NCBI RefSeq assembly: GCF_902498065.1
Contig: NZ_CABVIR010000003.1
Coordinates: 1 to 64,000 of the forward strand
Reading direction: 5' to 3'
DNA: 64,000 nt
DNA from: Pseudomonas fluorescens
GTDB taxonomy: Bacteria > Pseudomonadota > Gammaproteobacteria > Pseudomonadales > Pseudomonadaceae
Each line of letters opens with the position of its first letter. Positions within the stretch are counted from its first letter, which is position 1. Below the pieces are notes generated by a model. That model was not told the origin of the DNA and searched no databases. It saw only the letters and a list, made by a program, of their open reading frames with translations. Of the stretch, positions 13,313 through 21,942 are shown one piece after another. Position numbers and translations under genes: made by a program.

Positions 13313-13325
13313 TTTCGAATCGAAA
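13313..13325. promoter_or_regulatory. Candidate operator of the DeoR-type regulator GlmR
   Basis: Perfect palindrome TTTCGA-A-TCGAAA ending 11 bases before the glmR start. A TTGACG -35-like element lies at 13271-13276. DeoR-family regulators often bind TTTCG/CGAAA half sites, so autoregulation is likely but inferred. Confidence 0.5.
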
Positions 13326-13336
13326 CTTACCCCGTC

Positions 13337-14113
13337 ATGTCGAAACGCAATACACCTCAACGCCGTCACAACATCCTCACCTTGCTCAATGAGCAGGGTG
13401 AAGTCAGTGTGGATGAGTTGGCCAAGCGCTTCGAAACCTCGGAAGTTACGATTCGCAAGGACCTGGCGGCACTTGAAAGCAACGGCCTGTTGCTGCGCCG
13501 TTATGGTGGTGCGATCACCATGCCTCAGGAACTGGTTGCCGATATCGGTCAACCAGTGTCCCGATACAAACAGGCGATTGCCCGGGCTGCGGTCACGCGG
13601 ATTCGCGAGCATGCGCGGATCATCATCGACAGCGGCAGTACCACGGCGGCGATGATTCCGGAACTCGGCCAGCAGCCAGGTCTGGTGGTGATGACCAACT
13701 CGCTTCACGTCGCCAACGCCTTGAGCGAACTCGAACACGAGCCGGTGCTGTTGATGACGGGTGGTACCTGGGACCCGCATTCCGAGTCCTTCCAGGGGCA
13801 GGTCGCCGAGCAGGTGCTGCGTTCCTATGATTTCGACCAGTTGTTCATTGGTGCCGACGGCATCGACCTGGTGCGCGGTACCACCACCTTCAATGAATTG
13901 CTGGGACTCAGCCGCGTCATGGCGGATGTGGCTCGCGAAGTGATCGTGATGGTGGAGTCCGACAAGATCGGCCGCAAGATTCCCAACCTGGAGCTGCCAT
14001 GGAGCAGCGTCCATACCCTAATTACCGATGATCGCCTGCCGCTGGAGGCACGCGATCAGATACAAGCCCGCGGTATCACGCTGATATGCGCGGCTGTCAG
14101 TCAGGAGAAATAG
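13337..14113 (+). CDS. glmR: DeoR-family transcriptional regulator next to glmS (GlmR)
   Basis: 258 residues. The N-terminal helix-turn-helix ([20 protein letters not shown] onward, about residues 8-60) and the C-terminal sugar-phosphate sensor domain ([14 protein letters not shown] and [17 protein letters not shown]) are typical of DeoR/GlpR proteins. The ATG at 13337 gives [14 protein letters not shown]; the longer frame from 13295 lacks a ribosome site. The stop lies one base before the glmS start, so the pair is co-transcribed, pointing to control of amino sugar synthesis. The palindrome at 13313 is its probable operator. Confidence 0.88.
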   Translation: MSKRNTPQRRHNILTLLNEQGEVSVDELAKRFETSEVTIRKDLAALESNGLLLRRYGGAITMPQELVADIGQPVSRYKQAIARAAVTRIREHARIIIDSGSTTAAMIPELGQQPGLVVMTNSLHVANALSELEHEPVLLMTGGTWDPHSESFQGQVAEQVLRSYDFDQLFIGADGIDLVRGTTTFNELLGLSRVMADVAREVIVMVESDKIGRKIPNLELPWSSVHTLITDDRLPLEARDQIQARGITLICAAVSQEK

Positions 14114-14114
14114 C

Positions 14115-15947
14115 ATGTGTGGAATTGTCGGTGCAGTCGCAGAACGTAACATCACTGCCATCCTCCTCGAAGGCCTCAAGCGCCTGGAATACCGTGGCTA
14201 TGACAGCGCCGGTGTGGCGGTCTATACCAATGACCAACAGCTCGAGCGCATGCGTCGTCCGGGTAAAGTCAGCGAGCTGGAACTGGCGCTCCAGGCCGAG
14301 CCGCTGATCGGCCGCCTGGGCATCGCCCACACTCGCTGGGCCACGCACGGTGCGCCGTGCGAGCGCAACGCTCACCCGCATTTCTCCGGCGACCTGGCGG
14401 TGGTGCACAACGGCATCATCGAGAATTACGAAGCCCTGCGCGAACAACTCAAGGCACTGGGTTACGTGTTCACATCGGACACCGACACTGAAGTCATCGC
14501 CCACCTGCTGAACCACAAACTCAAGGATCTGCACGATCTGACCGTGGCCCTCAAGGCTACTGTTAAAGAGCTGCACGGTGCTTACGGCCTGGCGGTGATC
14601 AGCGCTCGGCAACCCGACCGTCTGCTTGCCGCTCGCAGTGGCAGCCCGCTGGTGATTGGCCTGGGCCTGGGTGAGAACTTCCTTGCTTCGGACCAGTTGG
14701 CCCTGCGCCAGGTCACGGACCGCTTTATGTATCTGGAAGAAGGTGATATCGCCGAAATTCGTCGCGATAGCGTTCAGATCTGGGACGTTACCGGCAAGAT
14801 TGTCCAGCGTGAAACCGTGCAGTACCGTGACGGCGCCGATGTGGCGGACAAGGGCGAGTACCGCCACTTCATGCTCAAGGAAATCCACGAACAACCTGCC
14901 GTGGTGCAACGTACCCTCGAAGGTCGTCTGAGCCCGGACGGCGTACTGGTGCAGGCTTTCGGCCCGCAGGCTGCCGAGCTGTTCGCCAAAGTACGCAACG
15001 TGCAGATCGTCGCCTGCGGCACCAGCTACCACGCTGGCATGGTCGCCCGTTATTGGCTGGAAGAGCTGGCCGGCATCCCGTGCCAGGTCGAAGTCGCCAG
15101 CGAGTTCCGCTACCGCAAAGTCGTGGTGCAGCCCGACACCCTGTTCGTGACCATTTCCCAGTCCGGCGAAACCGCCGACACCCTGGCAGCGCTGCGCAAT
15201 GCCAAGGAACTGGGTTTCCTCGCCAGCCTGGCGATCTGCAACGTCGGCATCAGCTCGCTGGTGCGTGAATCCGACCTGACCTTGCTGACCCAGGCCGGCC
15301 GCGAAATCGGCGTGGCCTCGACCAAAGCCTTCACCACTCAATTGGTTGGCCTGCTGTTGCTGACGCTGTCCCTGGGTCAGGTGCGCGGCACCTTGGCCAA
15401 AGGTGTCGAGGCTACTTTGGTTGAAGAACTGCGTCGCCTGCCGACCCGTCTGGGCGAAGCCCTGGCCATGGACAGCACTGTGGAGAAAATCGCCGAGCTG
15501 TTCGCCGAGAAGCACCACACGCTGTTCCTCGGTCGTGGCGCGCAATTCCCGGTCGCGATGGAAGGTGCCCTGAAACTCAAGGAGATTTCCTACATCCACG
15601 CCGAAGCGTACCCGGCTGGCGAGCTGAAACACGGTCCGTTGGCGCTTGTGGATAACGACATGCCGGTAGTGACCGTGGCGCCAAACAACGAATTGCTGGA
15701 GAAGTTGAAGTCCAACCTCCAGGAAGTCCGTGCCCGTGGTGGCCAACTGATCGTCTTCGCTGACGAGCAGGCCGGCATGACCAACGGTGAAGGCACCCAC
15801 GTTGTGCACATGCCGCACATCCACGACATTCTGTCGCCGATCCTCTACACCATCCCGCTGCAGTTGCTGTCGTACTACGTCGCGGTGTTGAAAGGCACAG
15901 ACGTTGACCAGCCGCGCAACCTGGCGAAGTCCGTCACCGTGGAGTAA
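14115..15947 (+). CDS. glmS: Glutamine-fructose-6-phosphate aminotransferase GlmS
   Basis: Makes glucosamine-6-phosphate from fructose-6-phosphate and glutamine, the first step of the hexosamine pathway completed by GlmU. 610 residues. Cys2 in MCGIVGAV is the N-terminal nucleophile of the glutaminase domain; two SIS domains follow (CGTSYHAGM near 300 and [14 protein letters not shown] near 348). It ends in NLAKSVTVE, the conserved region read by Tn7 TnsD in related bacteria. The upstream gap is a single base, so there is no room for a leader riboswitch. Confidence 0.98.
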   Translation: MCGIVGAVAERNITAILLEGLKRLEYRGYDSAGVAVYTNDQQLERMRRPGKVSELELALQAEPLIGRLGIAHTRWATHGAPCERNAHPHFSGDLAVVHNGIIENYEALREQLKALGYVFTSDTDTEVIAHLLNHKLKDLHDLTVALKATVKELHGAYGLAVISARQPDRLLAARSGSPLVIGLGLGENFLASDQLALRQVTDRFMYLEEGDIAEIRRDSVQIWDVTGKIVQRETVQYRDGADVADKGEYRHFMLKEIHEQPAVVQRTLEGRLSPDGVLVQAFGPQAAELFAKVRNVQIVACGTSYHAGMVARYWLEELAGIPCQVEVASEFRYRKVVVQPDTLFVTISQSGETADTLAALRNAKELGFLASLAICNVGISSLVRESDLTLLTQAGREIGVASTKAFTTQLVGLLLLTLSLGQVRGTLAKGVEATLVEELRRLPTRLGEALAMDSTVEKIAELFAEKHHTLFLGRGAQFPVAMEGALKLKEISYIHAEAYPAGELKHGPLALVDNDMPVVTVAPNNELLEKLKSNLQEVRARGGQLIVFADEQAGMTNGEGTHVVHMPHIHDILSPILYTIPLQLLSYYVAVLKGTDVDQPRNLAKSVTVE

Positions 15948-15985
15948 GTTATCCACAGCTGAATCGAGGGGGCAAGGTTCCTGTT
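15915..15985 (+). other. Predicted attTn7 region (unoccupied)
   Basis: The last codons of glmS and the first bases after it are the site-specific target of Tn7-like elements; insertion is usually about 25 bases after the stop (about 15972 here). No transposon ends or cargo are seen: the next gene, ppk2, begins its 3' end 70 bases downstream. The expected insertion point falls in the terminator stem. Confidence 0.6.
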
Positions 15986-16008
15986 ATTGACAGGACCCTG
16001 CCCCTTTT
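15969..16008 (+). terminator. Terminator behind glmS, shared with convergent ppk2
   Basis: The stem GGGGCAAGGTTCCTGT (15969-15984) pairs with ACAGGACCCTGCCCC (15990-16004) with one bulge and one mismatch, and is followed by TTTT. It lies between two converging genes. Confidence 0.75.
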
Positions 16009-16017
16009 ACATTCAGC

Positions 16018-16839
16018 TCAGAATTTTTCCGGTATCAATCTCAGCGGATAATTCGGCTCTCGATAGCCGCCCGGCTTCTGGCGTTTGGGCAACTTTACAG
16101 CCTCCCTCGGAACCTCTTCATAGGGAATGCGGCTGAGCAGGTCGGTGATGATGTTCAGGCGAGCCCGTCGCTTGTCATTCGAGTTGGCCACCAACCACGG
16201 CGCATGGTCGGTGTCGGTCATCTTGAACATGTCGTCACGGGCGCGTGAGTAGTCATACCAGCGGCTGTAGGACTTGAGGTCCATGCCGGTGAGCTTCCAG
16301 ATTTTACGTCCATCCTTGATGCGAGCCTGAAGCCGGCGTGTCTGCTCCTCCTGGCTGACTTCCAGCCAGTACTTGATCAGGATCACTCCGGAATCGACGA
16401 TTGCGCGTTCCACCGAGGGGATAGATTTCAGGAAACGGGTGACCTGGTCTTTGGTGCAGAACCCCATCACGCGTTCAACGCCCGCACGGTTGTACCAACT
16501 GCGATCGAAGATCACCACTTCGCCAGCCGCCGGCAGATGCGGCAAGTAGCGCTGCACGTACATCTGACTTTTCTCGCGTTCGGTAGGTGCACTCAGCGCA
16601 ATCACCCGGAAGACACGCGGACTCACCCGCTCGGTCAGCGCCTTGATGGTTCCGCCCTTGCCAGCACCGTCGCGCCCCTCAAAAACGATGCACACCTTGA
16701 TGCCCTTGTTCCGCACCCATTCCTGCAGCTTGACGGTTTCGACGTGCAGCTCGCGTAGCGCTTTCAGGTAGTCTTTGTTACTCATTTTCGGGCTGTCCGC
16801 CATTTGCGGCTTTTGTGCCCGCTTCTTGTCCTTTGCCAT
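16018..16839 (-). CDS. ppk2: Polyphosphate kinase 2 (PPK2 family)
   Basis: Transfers phosphate between polyphosphate and nucleotides. 273 residues from the ATG at 16839; the two extra upstream codons lack support. Walker A is FEGRDGAGKGGTIK (residues 53-66), Walker B VIFDRSWYNRAG (about 110-121), and the lid region has KDGRKIWKLTGMD. The short single-domain form suggests a class I PPK2, which prefers GDP or ADP; the exact nucleotide cannot be read from sequence. Convergent with glmS. Confidence 0.9.
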   Translation of the reverse strand: MAKDKKRAQKPQMADSPKMSNKDYLKALRELHVETVKLQEWVRNKGIKVCIVFEGRDGAGKGGTIKALTERVSPRVFRVIALSAPTEREKSQMYVQRYLPHLPAAGEVVIFDRSWYNRAGVERVMGFCTKDQVTRFLKSIPSVERAIVDSGVILIKYWLEVSQEEQTRRLQARIKDGRKIWKLTGMDLKSYSRWYDYSRARDDMFKMTDTDHAPWLVANSNDKRRARLNIITDLLSRIPYEEVPREAVKLPKRQKPGGYREPNYPLRLIPEKF

Positions 16840-16949
16840 GACCAAGACCTCACTGTTTCCCGGTCATGTCAGACTAGGTCGTTTTCGACGTCGCGCTCAA
16901 AATCGCAGCCTGACGGATGCGATTTTTATTTGAATGGAGAACTTGCCCG

Positions 16950-17852
16950 GTGGACCGATTCCAGGAAATGCAGGTCTTCGCCGCCGTTGCCCAGGAGCAA
17001 GGTTTCTCGGCGGCGGCGCGACGTTTGGGGATGTCGGCGGCCAGTGTCACTCGTGCCGTGGCCGCGCTGGAAAAACGCATTGGCACGTTGCTGCTGACGC
17101 GCACTACCCGCAGCGTGCATTTGAGCGAGGCGGGTCAGCGGTATCTCGAAGACTGTCGGAGGATTCTTGCCGAGGTGCAGGAAGCGGAGGATTCCGCTGC
17201 GGGCAGTCACGCCGAACCTCGTGGGCAACTGACGATCACCGCGCCGGTGTTATTTGGCGAGTTGTTCGTGACTCCGGTGATGGTGAGTTATCTGAAGCAG
17301 TTTCCCGAAGTCTGCATCAATGGGGTGTTGGTCGATCGAGTGGTCAGCATGGTCGAGGAGGGGATTGATGTGGCCGTGCGCATCGGTGAGTTGCCCGACA
17401 GCAACCAACACGCGATCCGCGTCGGTGAAGTGCGACGGGTGATTTGCGCTTCTCCACCATTTCTAGAGACGCAGGGCAGGCCCGTGCATCCTCAGGATCT
17501 GGCGCGTGCACCGGTTATTTCAACGTCCGCTATCGGTCAGCTGAAAAGCTGGCCTTTTCAGGATGCGGGCCAGCCCATTAGCGTACGGGCTGAATCACGG
17601 TTGGTGGTGACAGCGAATCAGGCCGCGATTAATGCAGCGTGCCTTGGGTTGGGATTCACCCGCGTCCTGTCTTATCAGGTCGCCAGCAAAGTAGCGTCCT
17701 CAGAGCTGGAAATCGTATTGGCTGACTTCGAGCTGCCGCCGCTGCCCATCCATGTGGTGTATCAGGGTGGGCGCAACGCCCCTGCGCGGATTCGCAGTTT
17801 CGTGGACTTCACCGTGAAAGCCTTGCGAGAACACCCGGCCTTGCAGGGCTGA
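16950..17852 (+). CDS. LysR-family transcriptional regulator
   Basis: 300 residues from the GTG at 16950, which has TGGAGA upstream and yields MDRFQEMQVFAAVAQEQGF. The N-terminal winged helix (AAARRLGMSAASVTRAVAALE, about 19-39) and a C-terminal periplasmic-binding-like effector domain are visible. It resembles the LysR branch that starts with (M)DRF/DLN. It is transcribed toward the GST and the flavin-iron-sulfur fusion gene, so these are plausible targets. Effector unknown. Confidence 0.85.
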   Translation: MDRFQEMQVFAAVAQEQGFSAAARRLGMSAASVTRAVAALEKRIGTLLLTRTTRSVHLSEAGQRYLEDCRRILAEVQEAEDSAAGSHAEPRGQLTITAPVLFGELFVTPVMVSYLKQFPEVCINGVLVDRVVSMVEEGIDVAVRIGELPDSNQHAIRVGEVRRVICASPPFLETQGRPVHPQDLARAPVISTSAIGQLKSWPFQDAGQPISVRAESRLVVTANQAAINAACLGLGFTRVLSYQVASKVASSELEIVLADFELPPLPIHVVYQGGRNAPARIRSFVDFTVKALREHPALQG

Positions 17853-17982
17853 CGGTTTATTGCGCTGGCTGAAATAATTGATTGCGTTTGCTGGTTATTC
17901 TGTTGTTTTGGTTGCGGGTGGAAGATAGCGCTCATCGGTGCTGATCTTTCCTGAGCGGCACCACCACCCAGCGGAGTCGACC

Positions 17983-18609
17983 ATGCAAGCGATCAAACTC
18001 TATAACTTCCCACGCTCTGGCCATGCTCATCGTGTGGAACTGATGCTGTCCCTGCTGCAACTGCCCACTGAGCTGATCTTTGTAGATCTGGCCAAGGGCG
18101 AGCACAAACAACCGGCGTACCTGGCAATCAACCCGTTCGGGCAGGTGCCAGCCATCGACGATCAGGGTGTGGTGCTGGGTGATTCCAATGCGATTCTGGT
18201 TTATCTGGCGCAAAAGTACGGTAACGGCCGCTGGCTGCCAGCCGATCCGGTCGGCGCGGCCAAGGTGCAACGCTGGTTGTCGATTGCCGCTGGACCCATC
18301 GCGTTTGGTCCGGCCAGAGCAAGGCTGATCACTGTATTCGGCGCGGCTTATAACGCTGAAGAGGTGATTGCTTACTCTCACATCTGGCTCAAGCAGATCG
18401 ATCAGGAGTTGGCTGCTTCGCCTTATCTGGTTGGCAGCGAACCGACCATTGCCGACGTGGCAGCTTACAGTTACATCGCCCACGCTCCGGAAGGCAACGT
18501 GTCGCTTGAAGACTACGCCAACGTGCGAGCCTGGTTGGCGCGTATCGAAGCCTTGCCTGGTTTTGTCGGCATGCCGCGCACCGTCGTCGGCCTGCAAAAA
18601 AATGCCTGA
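17983..18609 (+). CDS. Glutathione S-transferase family protein
   Basis: 208 residues from the ATG at 17983, preceded by GCGGAG. The N-terminal thioredoxin-like domain has [15 protein letters not shown] (residues 5-19, with Ser in the usual catalytic area), a cis-Pro motif QVPAI and the glutathione-contacting DSNAIL. The C-terminal helical domain includes [15 protein letters not shown]. Ends 63 bases before the downstream fusion gene, probably the same operon. Detoxification of an electrophile is likely; the substrate is unknown. Confidence 0.88.
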   Translation: MQAIKLYNFPRSGHAHRVELMLSLLQLPTELIFVDLAKGEHKQPAYLAINPFGQVPAIDDQGVVLGDSNAILVYLAQKYGNGRWLPADPVGAAKVQRWLSIAAGPIAFGPARARLITVFGAAYNAEEVIAYSHIWLKQIDQELAASPYLVGSEPTIADVAAYSYIAHAPEGNVSLEDYANVRAWLARIEALPGFVGMPRTVVGLQKNA

Positions 18610-18672
18610 GACTTGCGGCCCGACATTGTCGGGCCGCTCACACTGCGCCTGGCGCGCAGGGGAGAAGCCGTA

Positions 18673-20703
18673 ATGGACCATTCACCTTGGCACGCGGGCG
18701 AAAAACAGTTGCAGGCACACGTCGGTGTTGCCGAGCGAATGGAGGCGTTGGGTCGTAGGGTGGTTCGCACTGAGATGCCGGACCAACACCGCACATTCTA
18801 CGAGCAACTGCCGTTTATGCTGTACGGCGCGGTGGACGTCGACGGTAACCCTTGGGCGAGCATTCTTGAAGGCCAACCGGGCTTCGCTCACTCGCCAGAG
18901 CCGGGTGTGCTGCAATTCAACAGCTTGCCGGGGGCGGATGACCCGGCGCAATTGAGCGATGGCGCGGCGATCGGCTTGTTGGGGATCGAACTGCACACGC
19001 GGCGGCGCAACCGCCTCAATGGTCGCGTCGGTGCCGTGACGGCGAGTGGTTTTGGCGTAACGGTCGAACAGTCCTTCGGCAACTGCCCGCAATACATTCA
19101 ATTACGACAATTCCGTACGGTGCCGCTGGCGAATCCGGCGACGCGCATTGCGCAACACCTGGACGGTCTGGATGATGCGGCCAAAGCCACGATCTGCGGC
19201 GCCGATACCTTTTTCGTTGCCAGTTATGTGGATGTCGACGGCCAGCGCTCGGTGGACGTTTCACACCGTGGTGGTCAGGCCGGTTTCGTACAGGTGGAAG
19301 GTAATCGACTGACCATCCCGGACTTTGCCGGCAACCTGTTCTTCAATACCTTGGGCAACTTGCTGATCAATCCCCGGGCGGGTTTGCTGTTTATCGATTT
19401 CAACTCGGGCGACCTGCTGCACCTCAGCGGTCGCACCGAAGTCATCCTTGAAGGCCCGCAGGTCGAGGCCTTTCAAGGCGCCGAGCGTCTGTGGACATTC
19501 GAGGTGCAGCAGGTAGTGCGTCGGCCCGCAGCATTGGGTCTGCGCTGGCGCTTCGACGGTGTCTCTCCCACCAGTTTGCTGACGGGCAGTTGGGAGCAGG
19601 CCAATGCACGCCTGCAAGCCCAGGCGCTGGGTGATCGTTGGCGGCCGCTGCGGGTGGTGCGGATCGAAGCGGAAAGCCACAACATCCGTTCGATCTATCT
19701 GGAGCCCGCCGATGGCGCCGGGTTCCCGCTGTTCCAAGCGGGGCAGCATTTGCCGCTGCGGTTCACCCTTGGCGGTGAGGTGCATATCCGCACTTACAGC
19801 CTGTCGAGCGCGCCGTCCGATGACTTTTTCCGCATCAGCGTGAAGCGCGAAGGGCTGGTGTCTTCGCACCTGCACGAGCAGGTACGTGTCGGTGATCTGC
19901 TGGAGGCCCGCGCGCCGCAAGGTCACTTCACCGTGGCACCCCATGAGCGTCGACCGCTGGTGTTGTTGGCCGCCGGTGTAGGCATTACGCCCTTGCTGTC
20001 GATGGTCCGCGAGGTGGTGTATCAAGGCCTGCGCACCCGGCGCATTCGGCCTACATGGTTTTTCCAGAGTTCGCGCACGCTGGCCGATCAACCGTTTCGT
20101 TCCGAGCTGGATCGTTTGTTGGATGACGCCGGTGATGCGGTGCGGGTGCTGCGTCTGCTCAGTCAGCCGGAGGCCGATGCTCAAGAGGGCGAGGACTTTG
20201 ACCAGACCGGACGGATCGACACCGCGTTGCTCAAGACCCTCCTTGAGGTAGAAGACTACGATCAGCTGGATTTTGTCCTCTGTGGCCCGGGCAGTTTTAC
20301 TCAGGCGCTGTACGACGGCCTGCGGGAACTGAATATTCGCGATTCGCGGATTCACGCCGAAACTTTCGGCCCATCGACCTTGCGTCGCCAGCCGGACCCC
20401 GACGCGGTCGTCATCGAGCAACCGCCAGCCGCGACCACGTCGGTGCCGGTGGTGTTCGAGCGCTCGGCCAAAGAAGCCCGCTGGCAACCCGATGGCGGCA
20501 CCTTGCTGGAGTTGGCGGAAAGCCGTGGCTTGCGCCCGGAATTCAGTTGCCGCGGCGGTTCCTGCGGGACCTGCAAGACTCGCCTGATCAGCGGCCAGGT
20601 GAATTATCCACAGCCGCCGGCGGAAGTGCCGGATGAAGGACACGTCCTGATTTGTTGTGCGATTCCGGCGCAGAGCTCGCAGCCTTTGGTGCTCGACCTG
20701 TAG
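18673..20703 (+). CDS. Fusion of PNPOx-like flavin domain, ferredoxin reductase and 2Fe-2S ferredoxin
   Basis: 676 residues from the ATG at 18673 (GGGGAGAAG upstream). Three parts: a split-barrel pyridoxamine-phosphate-oxidase-like domain (about 1-310), a ferredoxin-NADP reductase type module (about 315-570: RTYSLSSAP for FAD, LLAAGVGITPLLSM and LCGPGSF for NAD(P)), and a C-terminal plant-type 2Fe-2S domain with CRGGSCGTC followed by ICC. Together they form an electron chain from NAD(P)H through FAD and Fe-S to a flavin or bound substrate. Located in an apparent GST operon behind a LysR regulator, suggesting redox detoxification. Substrate unknown. Confidence 0.85.
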   Translation: MDHSPWHAGEKQLQAHVGVAERMEALGRRVVRTEMPDQHRTFYEQLPFMLYGAVDVDGNPWASILEGQPGFAHSPEPGVLQFNSLPGADDPAQLSDGAAIGLLGIELHTRRRNRLNGRVGAVTASGFGVTVEQSFGNCPQYIQLRQFRTVPLANPATRIAQHLDGLDDAAKATICGADTFFVASYVDVDGQRSVDVSHRGGQAGFVQVEGNRLTIPDFAGNLFFNTLGNLLINPRAGLLFIDFNSGDLLHLSGRTEVILEGPQVEAFQGAERLWTFEVQQVVRRPAALGLRWRFDGVSPTSLLTGSWEQANARLQAQALGDRWRPLRVVRIEAESHNIRSIYLEPADGAGFPLFQAGQHLPLRFTLGGEVHIRTYSLSSAPSDDFFRISVKREGLVSSHLHEQVRVGDLLEARAPQGHFTVAPHERRPLVLLAAGVGITPLLSMVREVVYQGLRTRRIRPTWFFQSSRTLADQPFRSELDRLLDDAGDAVRVLRLLSQPEADAQEGEDFDQTGRIDTALLKTLLEVEDYDQLDFVLCGPGSFTQALYDGLRELNIRDSRIHAETFGPSTLRRQPDPDAVVIEQPPAATTSVPVVFERSAKEARWQPDGGTLLELAESRGLRPEFSCRGGSCGTCKTRLISGQVNYPQPPAEVPDEGHVLICCAIPAQSSQPLVLDL

Positions 20704-21276
20704 CATCTGACGGACGCTGCCTTCAGCAGCTTCAAAGGATGCTTTATGGTTTTTCTCGCTCCCCTGTCGGGCTTGCTGGTGCTGCTGGTTTTGCTTACCG
20801 GTTGTGAACGACAGGACGCACCGCCGCTCGATCAGCAACTCTACGTCTGGCAACGGCAATGGACGCCGGCCCACGAAGCCGCACTCAACGACAGTCGTGG
20901 GGATTTTTCGAGCCTGCGGGTGCTGGCCTTGCAGGCGTTTCCCAAGGCGGGTTGGAGCCGGGCGCGAATCGACCCGGAGCTGCTCAAACGGGACGGCCGG
21001 CCGTTGATTGCGGTGATTCGTCTCGATGGCCAGCTCAAGTCGCTGGACCAGGACGAGGTCGCTGCGCAGATCCAGCAAGTGCTCAACGATTGGCAGGCGC
21101 AAGGGCTGATGCTCTCCGGAGTGGAAATCGACCACGATGCCGGTAACGCTCGCCTACCGGCATATCGGAAATTCCTCACGGATCTGCGCACGGTTTTGCC
21201 GGCCTCCATGCCGCTGAGCATCACCGCGTTGCCGGCGTGGATCGACAGTCCCGAACTGCCTGCATTGTTATCCACA
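20604..21276. other. Two perfect DnaA boxes
   Basis: Exact TTATCCACA at 20604-20612 (+), inside the ferredoxin domain of the fusion gene, and at 21268-21276 (+), inside the DUF3142 gene. Confidence 0.65.
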
Positions 21277-21942
21277 GTCGATAGCAGCGTATTGCAGGTG
21301 CATGCGGTGAGCGACCCGCGAATGGGTTTGTTTGACCCGGATCAGGCCACAAAATGGGCCGGCGCCTGGAGCCGCATCACTTCGAAACCCTTTTATCTGG
21401 CGCTACCGGCCTATGGCGTAGCGCTGTTGCCGCAGGCCAGCGGCGCACCCGACGTGGAAAGTGAAGTGCCCATTGAGCGCGTCGGCGAGCGCCGGGAATT
21501 GCTGGCCGATCCGCGGCAACTGAGCATTCTGGCCGCCGAGTTACGCAACGATCCACCGCCTCATCTGGCCGGGCTGATCTGGTTTCGCCTGCCATTGGCC
21601 CATGATCGCCGGGCCTGGAGCCTGACGACGTTACGCGCTGTAGCCCGTGGCGATGCCCTCGATAGTCGCCTGACGCTGAAACTCTCGGCGCGCGATGGCC
21701 TCTATGACGTCAGCATCAGCAATCAAGGCAACCTCGACAGCGCCTGGCCCGAACGTCTGACTCTCGCGGTGCAAGGTTGTGACGGTGCCGATGCGCTGGC
21801 CGGTTATGCGTTGCAACAAAGCCCGGATCTGCTTACCTTCACCCGCCTGCGCGACGGCCGAATAGCGGCCGGCGGGCAGCGCGCCATTGGTTGGGCGCGC
21901 TGCGCAAACATTGATCAAGGAGGTTCGAATGTTCACCCGTAA
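20746..21942 (+). CDS. DUF3142-family lipoprotein
   Basis: 398 residues. An N-terminal signal sequence ends in the lipobox LTGC (Cys20), so the protein is probably lipid-anchored. The rest resembles DUF3142 proteins, with a TIM-barrel-like glycosidase look (VEIDHDAGNARLPAYRKFL, a predicted acidic strand end). No catalytic assignment is possible by eye. The 3' end overlaps the next gene by 14 bases, so the two products probably act together. A DnaA box lies at 21268. Confidence 0.75.
   Translation: MVFLAPLSGLLVLLVLLTGCERQDAPPLDQQLYVWQRQWTPAHEAALNDSRGDFSSLRVLALQAFPKAGWSRARIDPELLKRDGRPLIAVIRLDGQLKSLDQDEVAAQIQQVLNDWQAQGLMLSGVEIDHDAGNARLPAYRKFLTDLRTVLPASMPLSITALPAWIDSPELPALLSTVDSSVLQVHAVSDPRMGLFDPDQATKWAGAWSRITSKPFYLALPAYGVALLPQASGAPDVESEVPIERVGERRELLADPRQLSILAAELRNDPPPHLAGLIWFRLPLAHDRRAWSLTTLRAVARGDALDSRLTLKLSARDGLYDVSISNQGNLDSAWPERLTLAVQGCDGADALAGYALQQSPDLLTFTRLRDGRIAAGGQRAIGWARCANIDQGGSNVHP

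Larger units (their letters stand above)
11881..15957. other. Six perfect DnaA boxes in the glmU-glmR-glmS region
   Basis: Exact TTATCCACA at 11881-11889 (+), 13055-13063 (-), 13144-13152 (+), 13241-13249 (+), 15647-15655 (-) and 15949-15957 (+). Three are intergenic, and two of those (13144, 15949) begin two to three bases after the stop codons of glmU and glmS in the same context TAAGTTATCCACA. Confidence 0.7.

Noticed and set aside
14113..14115. A glmS ribozyme or leader riboswitch
   Set aside because: Only one base separates glmR and glmS, so there is no leader.
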